This document shows positions 1 through 8,359 of a DNA stretch of 64,000 nucleotides, piece after piece (within the stretch, counting starts at the first letter, position 1; each line of letters begins with the position of its first letter). The DNA comes from Bacteroidota bacterium. GTDB taxonomy: Bacteria; Bacteroidota; Ignavibacteria; Ignavibacteriales; Melioribacteraceae. The notes beneath the pieces are model-generated. The model did not search any database and was not told the origin of the DNA. It saw only the letters and a program-made list of their open reading frames with translations. Position numbers and translations under genes: made by a program. Where the stretch lies: positions 1 through 64,000 of the forward strand of contig JAKAEE010000006.1 of assembly GCA_021820065.1 (NCBI GenBank). Reading direction: 5' to 3'.

Positions 1-68
1 CCGGGTTTCAGTTCGGTGTAGGCGTTGGATGGTAAACCGTTTGTTGTTGAGTTCTCGTTTGAAGACAT
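1..68 (-). CDS. N-terminus of a CDS running off the window, possibly OPT family oligopeptide transporter (MSSNENSTTNGLPSNAYTELKPG...)
   Basis: ATG on minus strand at 68..66, open to the window edge; 'GLPxNAYxxLKPG' resembles OPT transporter N-termini. Confidence 0.45.
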   Translation of the reverse strand, partial: MSSNENSTTNGLPSNAYTELKP

Positions 69-86
69 AAAATCTCCCTAAAAAAT

Positions 87-122
87 TAGATTAAGATTAT
101 GAGCAAGAGTAAGAGCAAGAAT
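87..122 (+). repeat. Degenerate AAGANN hexamer array (left arm)
   Basis: TAGATT AAGATT ATGAGC AAGAGT AAGAGC AAGAAT. Confidence 0.8.
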
Positions 123-512
123 TTAAGTATTATACTCTACTTGCTGATCAAATGCTCTATCTGAATTGCTTTTAATTAAACCGATCAACATTGAAACAAT
201 TTCTTTTAAGATTGTCTTTCCTTCTATTAATATTTCTTCGTTTATGAAGTGCTTTGAGAACAAAATATCTAAACAACTGGAACATTCCAAAGAAGAACCT
301 CTTGCTATATCAAAATAACGGCATCTATCCTTTCCAGTGTACTTTCCATTACCTTCTGCAATATTAAGAGCAATTGAAACCGAAGCCCTATCAAATTGAT
401 CAACCACGGAGATATTACGATTTACATTTTTGAAAATGCATTCGGACCATTTTATAAAATCGATTGCCTTTTGATAAACTTTTAATTTCTCGTGATCAAA
501 ATATATTTCCAT
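123..512 (-). CDS. Four-helix bundle protein, 23S rRNA intervening-sequence protein (IVP/S23) family
   Basis: 129 aa; 'KLKVYQKAIDFIKW...FDRASVSIALNIAEGNGKYTGKDRCRYFDIARGSSLECSSCLDIL' matches the IVP family pattern (A.SI.xNIAEG.G+.....F..IARGS..E). Confidence 0.85.
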   Translation of the reverse strand: MEIYFDHEKLKVYQKAIDFIKWSECIFKNVNRNISVVDQFDRASVSIALNIAEGNGKYTGKDRCRYFDIARGSSLECSSCLDILFSKHFINEEILIEGKTILKEIVSMLIGLIKSNSDRAFDQQVEYNT

Positions 513-516
513 ACAA

Positions 517-552
517 TCTTACTCTTAATCTTATTCTTGCTCTTACTCTAAA
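517..552 (+). repeat. Degenerate TCTTNN hexamer array (right arm, inverted to 87..122)
   Basis: TCTTAC TCTTAA TCTTAT TCTTGC TCTTAC TCTAAA. Confidence 0.8.
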
Positions 553-555
553 TTT

Positions 556-1320
556 TTACGCACTGTGCGGTATGCTGTAAACCACAATCATTAGTATGGC
601 AGCAAGTGCTGCAAAGAGTTTCGGCTGCAATTCCTTTTTGATCATAAAATATGCAAGTAGCCATCCAACAAAAGCAATTAACGTTTTGTTATCGGTGATA
701 TCGTTGCCGTAAGGAAATCCTCCCCACACCTGTCCGAATGCAAAATAGTTCATCAAAAATCCCAACAGAAATCCGCCGATGAAAAGTACAACGAGAGTCC
801 ACATGGCTAACTTTTTCAAGTTTGCCGTGCTGTTAAGAAATTCCAAACCGCTCCTGGTAGAAAGCATCATAGCAAAGAACATAAAGAAAATGTGAGGGAC
901 TAAAATGCCCAGAGGCACGTGACCTTTGAACCGGATTATAACGGGTTTGTCTTCCGGTACCGTTATGGTAGCTTTATCTTTTCTAAGTTCAATAAAGTAC
1001 TGCAATTTTTCCAGGGGTTCTTGAGCCGGTAACTCAGCTTTCAAAGTTTCAGTCCCTTTCATCTCTATAGTATTGAACGGATCGAGAGTTTTAAACTTGC
1101 GCCACTTCAAAATACCGCTGATTGCAGGATCGCCGGTTTTAATCTGCACAACACAATTCGAAGTTGATTCGTTGCTTCGATCAAGAACATAACTAATTTT
1201 TTTTCCATCGAAATTAACAGAGCCGGATATGGGATGCGTTGGGCCGGTCTGTCGCTGATAAATTGCAGAGCCAATAGTAATTATGAAGGCAAGAATCCAG
1301 AATAGAATTGTCTTTTTCAT
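556..1320 (-). CDS. Hypothetical membrane protein, 254 aa
   Basis: N-terminal and multiple C-terminal hydrophobic segments in the translation. Confidence 0.7.
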   Translation of the reverse strand: MKKTILFWILAFIITIGSAIYQRQTGPTHPISGSVNFDGKKISYVLDRSNESTSNCVVQIKTGDPAISGILKWRKFKTLDPFNTIEMKGTETLKAELPAQEPLEKLQYFIELRKDKATITVPEDKPVIIRFKGHVPLGILVPHIFFMFFAMMLSTRSGLEFLNSTANLKKLAMWTLVVLFIGGFLLGFLMNYFAFGQVWGGFPYGNDITDNKTLIAFVGWLLAYFMIKKELQPKLFAALAAILMIVVYSIPHSA

Positions 1321-1410
1321 TTTTGAAGTTCCATAGTTAATGGAAAAGTTTGCCTAAACATAATTCAAAGGAAGGAATAGAAGCAATCATAAATTATAGC
1401 AAAGTGTGTT

Positions 1411-1470
1411 TCTTAATCTTAATCTTGCTCTTGATCTTGCTCTTGTTCTTGCTCTTGTTCTTGTTCTTAA
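1411..1470 (+). repeat. Ten consecutive TCTTNN hexamers
   Basis: TCTTAA TCTTAA TCTTGC TCTTGA TCTTGC TCTTGT TCTTGC TCTTGT TCTTGT TCTTAA; the TCTT core is invariant in all ten. Confidence 0.9.
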
Positions 1471-1487
1471 TCCTTTTTTGTTTATGA

Positions 1488-1676
1488 TCAAGATTTTGCG
1501 CCAAAGCATTTGTTGTTCTTGTTATTGTATCTTTTGAAAAGTTTACACCAAACGGCTAAATCTTTTCTGCATGCTCCAATCGCGTCTGGAGCGGCGAATG
1601 ACGAATACTTGCATGAATAATCGCAAAATGGGGGGAAGTTTACGGGAGGATTTTTTACGGATGGTTTCTTCGACAT
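1488..1676 (-). CDS. Small Cys-rich protein, 62 aa
   Basis: CDYSCKYSSFAAPDAIGACRKDLAVWCKLFKRYNNKNNKC: five Cys in a protein-like composition; overlapping ORFs in other frames look like noise. Confidence 0.5.
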   Translation of the reverse strand: MSKKPSVKNPPVNFPPFCDYSCKYSSFAAPDAIGACRKDLAVWCKLFKRYNNKNNKCFGAKS

Positions 1677-1749
1677 TTAATTTCCTAAATGATGAGAGAA
1701 TGTTAACAAACTTTATTATTTTAGACAAGCAACTCAGCAGAGGAATATT

Positions 1750-2331
1750 TTGGACAAAGAAAAATTTATTGTTGATTCGTTAAAAGAAAGTTCCGAACTA
1801 AAACTTAACATTGAAAAGAACTGCAAAGCTGAAATATTGGTTGCGGTCCAATCTCTTGCAGATGCGTTCCGCAACGGTAAAAAACTTTTGCTCTGCGGTA
1901 ACGGGGGAAGCGCCGCCGACTGCCAGCACATTGCAACCGAACTTGTGATACGTTTGAGCCATCACATTCAGCGTCCGGCACTTCCGGCAATTGCGTTAAC
2001 AACAGACACATCCAACATCACCGCCGGCGGAAACGATATTGGGTTTGAAAATGTTTTTGCGCGCAACGTGGAAGGTTTAGGCGCCGAAGGAGACGTTCTA
2101 CTGGCAATTTCAACAAGCGGAAATTCTCCCAACATAATTAAAGCTGTAGAAAAAGCTCATCAGAAAAAAATGTTTGTCATTGGATTCCTTGGCGGTAACG
2201 GCGGTAAAATAAAACCGCTGGTCGATCTCCCGATTATCATGCCTTCATCCAACACTCAGCGGATACAGGAGGGGCACATAACCGTTGCGCATATTATTTG
2301 TGAGTTAGTTGAAACAGCGTTGTATGGTTAG
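1750..2331 (+). CDS. gmhA: D-sedoheptulose 7-phosphate isomerase (phosphoheptose isomerase)
   Basis: SIS domain: LLLCGNGGSAADCQHIATELV, ALTTDTSNITAGGND, LLAISTSGNSPNI, QEGHITVAHIICELVE; TTG start. Confidence 0.93.
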   Translation: MDKEKFIVDSLKESSELKLNIEKNCKAEILVAVQSLADAFRNGKKLLLCGNGGSAADCQHIATELVIRLSHHIQRPALPAIALTTDTSNITAGGNDIGFENVFARNVEGLGAEGDVLLAISTSGNSPNIIKAVEKAHQKKMFVIGFLGGNGGKIKPLVDLPIIMPSSNTQRIQEGHITVAHIICELVETALYG

Positions 2332-2356
2332 AATTATTTAAGATAGGTTAATTTTT

Positions 2357-2515
2357 TTAATATATGTTTAGCAAATATTCTTGAATTTCGTTGTGACGTG
2401 GAATTGGTTGAGATATTCTTGTCTGAGGATTTTGATACCAATCATGTTTTCCACCGTGTCTTATAAGAACACAACCATTTTTTTCAATTTCTTTAATCAG
2501 TTCTTTTCTTTTCAA
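2357..2515 (-). CDS. hicA: HicA-like mRNA interferase toxin, 52 aa (C-terminus apparently frameshifted); absent from the supplied ORF track
   Basis: Translated by hand from TTG at 2515: MKRKELIKEIEKNGCVLIRHGGKHDWYQNPQTRISQPIPRHNEIQEYLLNIY*; HicA pattern with GGKHDWY; the TTG overlaps the hicB stop (TTGA). Confidence 0.75.
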   Translation of the reverse strand: MKRKELIKEIEKNGCVLIRHGGKHDWYQNPQTRISQPIPRHNEIQEYLLNIY

Positions 2516-2709
2516 GCTACTTCTAACTCGGCAATTTTTCGTACAAAAGGAATTTTACCGCTACTTAAATCATTATACAAATCTTTCAAATTCACTTGCA
2601 ACTCTTCGAAAGATTCAGCTTGAGTCAAATAGTCCGGGAATTCCTCAAGATAACCAATCCAAAATTTTTCTTCTTTCCAATAAAGAAATCTGATTTTTCC
2701 GTTTATCAT
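2512..2709 (-). CDS. hicB: HicB-like antitoxin
   Basis: 65 aa; IGYLEEFPDYLTQAESFEELQVNLKDLYNDL is typical of the HicB N-terminal fold; overlaps hicA. Confidence 0.8.
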   Translation of the reverse strand: MINGKIRFLYWKEEKFWIGYLEEFPDYLTQAESFEELQVNLKDLYNDLSSGKIPFVRKIAELEVA

Positions 2710-2798
2710 TTTATATCCTCATCATATCACAATAAAAATTATACACAATTTTCTTATCTTTCAAGCATTAAATGTGAAAAAATAAAGGGATTTTGATT

Positions 2799-5291
2799 AT
2801 GACAGCAAATTTCGATATGATCCAAAAAGTTTACGCGGGATTTAAGAATAAAGTTGACGATGCGAGAAAAGTGGTTGGACGACCATTGACTTATGCCGAA
2901 AAGATACTCTACGCTCACTTGTGGGATCCCGCAACAAAAGAACTTCAGCGCGGAAAAAGTTTCGCAGATTTTGCACCTGACCGCGTTGCGATGCAAGATG
3001 CAACCGCTCAAATGGCGCTTCTTCAATTCATGCATGCCGGAAGAAAAACTTCCGCTGTTCCGGCAACAGCTCACGCAGATCACTTAATCGTCGCTCAAAA
3101 CGGATCAAAAATAGATCTTGACCGCGCAATAGACGAGAACAGTGAAGTTTATGATTTTCTTGCAAGCATCAGTAAAAAATACGGCGTTGGTTTTTGGAAA
3201 CCCGGCGCGGGAATTATTCATCAAGTGATTTTGGAAAATTATGCTTTCCCCGGCGGTATGATGATCGGTTCTGATTCTCATACTCCAAATGCCGGCGGAC
3301 TTGGTATGATTGCTATTGGCGTAGGCGGCGCGGACGTTGTTGATGTGATGGCTGGAATGCCGTGGGAATTGAAATGGCCAAAACTTATCGGCATCAAATT
3401 AACCGGCAAACTTTCCGGTTGGACTTCACCCAAAGATGTAATACTAAAAGTTGCAGGAATCCTAACCGTTAAAGGCGGAACCGGTGCAATCGTAGAATAT
3501 TTTGGTGAAGGCGCCAATTCAATTTCATGTACAGGCAAAGCAACCATTTGCAACATGGGGGCTGAAATCGGCGCAACAACTTCTCTCTTCCCATTCGATG
3601 AAAAAATGGCTGCGTATTTGAGAAAGACCGACCGCAGAGATGTTGCCGGACTCGCTCAAAACATGTTCGATGTGCTGAAAGCTGATCAGGAAGTTTATAA
3701 TAATCCCGAAAAATATTTTGATCAAATAATTGAAATCAATTTGAGCGAATTGAAACCTCACATTAACGGTCCCTTCACGCCAGACCTTGCGTGGCCGGTT
3801 GAAACAATGAAGCAGACTGTGGTAGAAAAAAATTATCCGGATAAAATCAGTGTTGCGTTAATCGGAAGCTGCACAAACTCCAGCTATGAAGACATTGATC
3901 GCTCCGCAAGCATTGCCCGTCAAGCGCTTGCAAAAGGTTTGAAAGCAAAAGCGCAATTCACAATTACGCCCGGCTCGGAACAAGTACGCGCTACAATTGA
4001 ACGCGACGGGCAGCTTCAAACTCTTACTGAATTCGGCGGAACAGTTCTGGCTAACGCATGCGGTCCTTGCATAGGTATGTGGAAACGTATGGATATTAAA
4101 ACCGGAGAACGAAATACAATCGTTAACTCCTTCAACAGAAATTTTGCAAAGAGAAACGACAACAATCCGGAAACATATTCTTTTGTTGCCGGTCCGGAAT
4201 TAGTTACTGCGCTCGCAATTGCGGGAAGTCTATCATTCAATCCCGAAACAGATGAACTTATTAATGAAGCCGGCGAAAGAGTAAAACTCGATCCGCCTTT
4301 CGGTGATGAACTTCCAACGCACGGTTTCGAGAAAGACACACAAGGATTTATCGCTCCATCTGCTGATGGATTCAAAACAAAAGTTATTATAAATCCTTCA
4401 AGCGAAAGACTTCAATTCCTAGAGCCATTCAAAAAGTGGGATGGAAAAGATTTTATTGATTTGCCTCTGCTTCTGAAAGCAAAAGGCAAATGCACAACAG
4501 ATCATATTTCTCCCGCCGGTGCGTGGCTAAGATTCCGCGGACATCTCGATAACATCTCCAAGAATATGTTCCTCGGTGCAATTAATGCATTCACCGGAAA
4601 CGCTGGCGAAGCAAAAAATCTTTTCACGGGAGAATACAAACAAGTGCATGAAGTTGCGCGCGACTACAAGAAAGACGGCTTGGGTTGGATTGTAGTCGGC
4701 GATGAAAATTATGGAGAAGGTTCATCACGTGAACATGCAGCAATGGAACCGCGTTTTCTTGGCGGCAAAGCAATCATTACAAAAAGTTTTGCACGTATTC
4801 ACGAAACCAATTTGAAGAAACAAGGAATGCTTCCGTTAACGTTCGCTAATCCTGGTGATTATGATCTGATACAAGAGAATGACAGATTAAGTCTTGTCGG
4901 ACTGAATGAATTTGCACCGGAGAAACAATTGAAGCTGATCATCAAACACAGCGACGGTTCGGTTGATGAGATTTTGTTGAATCACTCGTTCAACGCCGGA
5001 CAAAGAGAATGGTTCAAAGCCGGTGGAGCGTTAAATTTAATAGCTCTGAGCTTTCAGCGGTCAGCCGTCAGTAAAAAAGCAAAAAAAGTAAAAGCTAAGA
5101 AAGCAAAGACACCGAAAAAGAAAGCCGTTAAAAAAGCGGTGAAGAAACCGGCAAAGAAAGTTGTGAAGAAAAAAGTTGTGAAAGCAAACGTGAAAAACAA
5201 AAGCGTTAAACTTGCCCGCCTTGGCGGGAAAGCAAAGCCGGTTGCAAAGAAAAAGGTTGTTAAGAAAACGACCAAGAAGAAAAGAAAATAA
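2799..5291 (+). CDS. acn: Aconitate hydratase (mitochondrial-type) with a Lys-rich C-terminal extension
   Basis: [69 protein letters not shown]; tail [30 protein letters not shown]... Confidence 0.95.
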   Translation: MTANFDMIQKVYAGFKNKVDDARKVVGRPLTYAEKILYAHLWDPATKELQRGKSFADFAPDRVAMQDATAQMALLQFMHAGRKTSAVPATAHADHLIVAQNGSKIDLDRAIDENSEVYDFLASISKKYGVGFWKPGAGIIHQVILENYAFPGGMMIGSDSHTPNAGGLGMIAIGVGGADVVDVMAGMPWELKWPKLIGIKLTGKLSGWTSPKDVILKVAGILTVKGGTGAIVEYFGEGANSISCTGKATICNMGAEIGATTSLFPFDEKMAAYLRKTDRRDVAGLAQNMFDVLKADQEVYNNPEKYFDQIIEINLSELKPHINGPFTPDLAWPVETMKQTVVEKNYPDKISVALIGSCTNSSYEDIDRSASIARQALAKGLKAKAQFTITPGSEQVRATIERDGQLQTLTEFGGTVLANACGPCIGMWKRMDIKTGERNTIVNSFNRNFAKRNDNNPETYSFVAGPELVTALAIAGSLSFNPETDELINEAGERVKLDPPFGDELPTHGFEKDTQGFIAPSADGFKTKVIINPSSERLQFLEPFKKWDGKDFIDLPLLLKAKGKCTTDHISPAGAWLRFRGHLDNISKNMFLGAINAFTGNAGEAKNLFTGEYKQVHEVARDYKKDGLGWIVVGDENYGEGSSREHAAMEPRFLGGKAIITKSFARIHETNLKKQGMLPLTFANPGDYDLIQENDRLSLVGLNEFAPEKQLKLIIKHSDGSVDEILLNHSFNAGQREWFKAGGALNLIALSFQRSAVSKKAKKVKAKKAKTPKKKAVKKAVKKPAKKVVKKKVVKANVKNKSVKLARLGGKAKPVAKKKVVKKTTKKKRK

Positions 5292-5310
5292 TTGGTTGAA
5301 GTAAGAACAA

Positions 5311-5339
5311 AAGGCGAGAAGAATTTCTCGCCTTTTTTA
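5311..5339 (+). terminator. Rho-independent terminator after aconitase gene
   Basis: GGCGAGAA-GAA-TTTCTCGCC followed by TTTTTT. Confidence 0.85.
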
Positions 5340-5476
5340 TTTTAAACATGCAAACTATTCGCATCTACCAGTAACTTTTTCCGTATTCCCCCCTTTTGAA
5401 TTGCATCTTTGCTTTCGATTCCGCAATTTTCATAAGGAATAATTCTTGATGCAACAAAGCTAAAAATTCTGGGGCG

Positions 5477-7609
5477 ATGCCTATGAAGTTCAGATCTCTT
5501 TCTTTCCTGATTATCATATTAACCGTATCTATAAATACAAATGCACAATGGGTACTGCAAAACCCTAAATTACAAGCCGAACGCTTAACTGATATTGTTA
5601 CCGCAGACTCAGTAACTTCTTATTGTGCAGGTTATTTTGGACAAATAATGAAATCAACAGATAAGGGAGATTCATGGAAAATATTAAACACAGGGATCAA
5701 CGAATTGTTTATCAGAATATTTTTCATAAATGCAAAAAACGGTTGGGCTTTAACTTATAATTCAAATAAACTTTACAGAACTACAGATGGTGGTTTATCC
5801 TGGTTGCTTGTTTCAAAAATTGACTCCACCAAAATGATAAGCAACTTGGTATTCATTAACGATTCAACCGGATTTATTACGGGAAATTTTAATTCTTTTA
5901 TTCGTACTGATGATGGGGGACAGACATGGACAACCATTAATGTAACAAACACAACTTGGTCTGGTACTTCATCAATCTTCTTTTTAAATGAGAAATTTGG
6001 ATTGCTATGCATAAATTCGTTATCAATATATAAAACTCAAGATGGCGGAGTTACTTGGAGGCAAATAAGCGCAGAGCATTCGTTTGGAAATATTACAAAA
6101 ATATATTGTACAGATTCTTTAAGGATATTTGCTGCTAGCAAAATAGATTCTCCTGAACATCCGATTGGATTACTCAATATAACCGTTGACGGCGGTAAAT
6201 ATTGGGACAGGACCTTTTTTGACGGACCTATTCAAAATATTTATTTCTCAAACTCAATTGTTGGGGCTATGATCAAAGGAGATAAAATTCTAGTCACTTC
6301 AAGCGGCGGTTATAACTGGAAGGAGACGGGTGTTTCAGCTTCAGCAATTTCATTATTCAATGACAATAAAACAGCTTTAACAATTGGTGGTTCAAATCTA
6401 ATAAAGAAAACGACTGATTTCTGGAATTCGTATACAAACGTCACTCCTTCAATTACCTCAAATTGCCTCACTAGTGTTTCACCTCTTGATTCAATGAATG
6501 TAGTAGCATGCGGCGCTAAAGAAACAATTGTTATCACTCACAATGGAGGCAAATCTTGGCAGAAGGTTCACGAATTCGGTGCATCAGGATTAAATGATAT
6601 TTTATACATAAATAAAAAAGAGATTTTAGCTTGTGGAGAGGGAATTATTTTAAGTTCATTAGATGGAGGAATAACATGGGGCAGAGACAGTCTTAACGCC
6701 ACATGGTTAAACGACATTGAATTTGTAAATGATTCATTGATTTTTGCCGCAGGCGGTAACAAAGGGAAAGCTGCTCTTTTCTTTACTCAAGACAAAAGCT
6801 TAAAATGGAATGCTCTTGTTGGTTTGCCATTCGATTTGCCGATTGATAAGATGAAGTTTTCTAACAATCACTTAGGTTGGATTTCTGCAGGTAATGAAAT
6901 ATATAAAACGATAGATGGCGGACTAACCTGGAATAAAATTCCTGGTGTGAAAATTTTCTATGGAGCGGTTGATGCGAGAGGTGATTCTGCGTGGTTTTGT
7001 AATTTAAATAATGTATTGCTCACCACTGATGCTGGTAACAACTGGACCCAGTATAAAATGTTTGATTATAAAGAGACTATGTTCAGCACGTATTGTATTT
7101 CTATGATAAATTCTAAAGAAGGTTCTGTTGGTTTATTTGATGGTAGAATTTTAGATACATATGATGGAGGTAAATCATGGAACGAAAGAGTTCAATTAAC
7201 TAGCACTCCTGTTTTTGACTTGAAATACATAAATCGGAACCACGGCTGGGCAGTAGGTGATATGGGACTGATCTTGAGGTATTCAAATACTAGTACCAAT
7301 ATCAAGGATGAAAATCTTCAGTTGATACAGCACAATTTTTCTCTTTCCCAAAACTACCCCAACCCGTTTAATCCAACAACAACAATCAGCTATCAGCTGT
7401 CGGCATTCAGCAGAGTAAAGTTAAAAGTTTATGACATGCTTGGACGTGAAGTTGCAACGCTGGTAAATGAAGAAAAAGCGCCGGGCAATTATGAAGTAAA
7501 GTTCAACGTAGAGACTCGCCGCGGCGAGTCTTTACCGAGCGGGGTGTATATTTACAGATTACAAGCCGGTTCGTATTCTGAAACAAAGAAGATGACCTTG
7601 CTGAAATAG
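5477..7609 (+). CDS. Secreted YCF48/BNR-type beta-propeller protein with T9SS type A sorting domain
   Basis: Signal peptide; repeated 'TxDGGxxW' motifs; C-terminal FSLSQNYPNPFNPTTTISYQ...VYDMLGREVATLVNE...SGVYIYRLQAGSYSETKKMTLLK. Confidence 0.9.
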   Translation: MPMKFRSLSFLIIILTVSINTNAQWVLQNPKLQAERLTDIVTADSVTSYCAGYFGQIMKSTDKGDSWKILNTGINELFIRIFFINAKNGWALTYNSNKLYRTTDGGLSWLLVSKIDSTKMISNLVFINDSTGFITGNFNSFIRTDDGGQTWTTINVTNTTWSGTSSIFFLNEKFGLLCINSLSIYKTQDGGVTWRQISAEHSFGNITKIYCTDSLRIFAASKIDSPEHPIGLLNITVDGGKYWDRTFFDGPIQNIYFSNSIVGAMIKGDKILVTSSGGYNWKETGVSASAISLFNDNKTALTIGGSNLIKKTTDFWNSYTNVTPSITSNCLTSVSPLDSMNVVACGAKETIVITHNGGKSWQKVHEFGASGLNDILYINKKEILACGEGIILSSLDGGITWGRDSLNATWLNDIEFVNDSLIFAAGGNKGKAALFFTQDKSLKWNALVGLPFDLPIDKMKFSNNHLGWISAGNEIYKTIDGGLTWNKIPGVKIFYGAVDARGDSAWFCNLNNVLLTTDAGNNWTQYKMFDYKETMFSTYCISMINSKEGSVGLFDGRILDTYDGGKSWNERVQLTSTPVFDLKYINRNHGWAVGDMGLILRYSNTSTNIKDENLQLIQHNFSLSQNYPNPFNPTTTISYQLSAFSRVKLKVYDMLGREVATLVNEEKAPGNYEVKFNVETRRGESLPSGVYIYRLQAGSYSETKKMTLLK

Positions 7610-7637
7610 TCTGAGTAAAAATTTTTCAAATCCGGCG

Positions 7638-7713
7638 TTTCATCCTTCGCTAACGCTCAGGACAGGCTTTTGACCTTTCATCCTTCGCTAACGCTCAGGA
7701 CAGGCTTTTGACC
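7638..7713. repeat. Two exact tandem copies of a 38-bp unit
   Basis: TTTCATCCTTCGCTAACGCTCAGGACAGGCTTTTGACC at 7638 and 7676, then TTTCA. Confidence 0.9.
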
Positions 7714-7727
7714 TTTCACGCTAAAAA

Positions 7728-8294
7728 TTATTCCCTCCTCCAAACAATTTTATCGCCTTCGCTTATGCCAAGTTTATCGCAGTAGCCGGCATTAACTTCT
7801 ACAACATACTGCGCGGGTTTAACCGACGGCAACGATTTCTCCGAATACGGCACTGCATTTTTTTGAATCTTTACAATTTCCATTTTTGAGTTAACAAAAA
7901 TTATATCAAGCGGAAGAATTGTATTCTTCATCCAGAATGCCTGCATATCTTCCTTGGGAAATACGAACAGCATACCTTGGTTTTGTTCCATCTTGTCGCG
8001 GAACATCAAGCCGGTTTCACGTCTTTGTTCGTCGTCTGCAATTTCAATATCAAGCTTCGAGATAAAATCATTTTTAGTATTGTTGAAGGTAAGTTCCCCC
8101 TCTTTCTGAAACTCGTAAACAGTAGATTTCTGCACGGCTCTATCCAATTCCTTGTTTGTGGTATCCCGCGTTACAAGAACATTTGACAAAATAAAATATG
8201 CCGCGAAAGCTACAATCACAACTACAACAGTGATCTGCATGAACAAATTCTTTCGCGTTTGCTTTTTCGATTTTTGAATTTTCTCTTTCGACAT
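7728..8294 (-). CDS. DUF192 domain-containing protein
   Basis: IEIADDEQRRETGLMFRDKMEQNQGMLFVFPKEDMQAFWMKNTILPLDIIFVN...VEVNAGYCDKLGISEGDKI. Confidence 0.9.
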   Translation of the reverse strand: MSKEKIQKSKKQTRKNLFMQITVVVVIVAFAAYFILSNVLVTRDTTNKELDRAVQKSTVYEFQKEGELTFNNTKNDFISKLDIEIADDEQRRETGLMFRDKMEQNQGMLFVFPKEDMQAFWMKNTILPLDIIFVNSKMEIVKIQKNAVPYSEKSLPSVKPAQYVVEVNAGYCDKLGISEGDKIVWRRE

Positions 8295-8359
8295 ATAAAC
8301 CCATTTCTTTGTTAAACTTTTGCGTTGACGACTTTGTTCCCTTACGGACTAATCGTCGA

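Noticed and set aside
1411-1470. CRISPR array
   Set aside because: Period is 6 nt with no spacers; no CRISPR-scale repeat/spacer structure or cas genes anywhere in the window.
1571-1783. ORFs 1543..1728 (-), 1571..1783 (+), 1734..1931 (-), 1805..2011 (-)
   Set aside because: Overlap the Cys-rich small gene or gmhA in other frames; low-complexity, non-protein-like translations.
2381-2796. ORFs 2381..2623 (+) and 2596..2796 (+)
   Set aside because: Antisense to hicA/hicB; Phe/Asn-rich shadow ORFs.
5054-5275. Antisense ORF in the aconitase tail ([18 protein letters not shown]...)
   Set aside because: Mirror image of the Lys-rich coding region; Phe/Thr-rich artefact.
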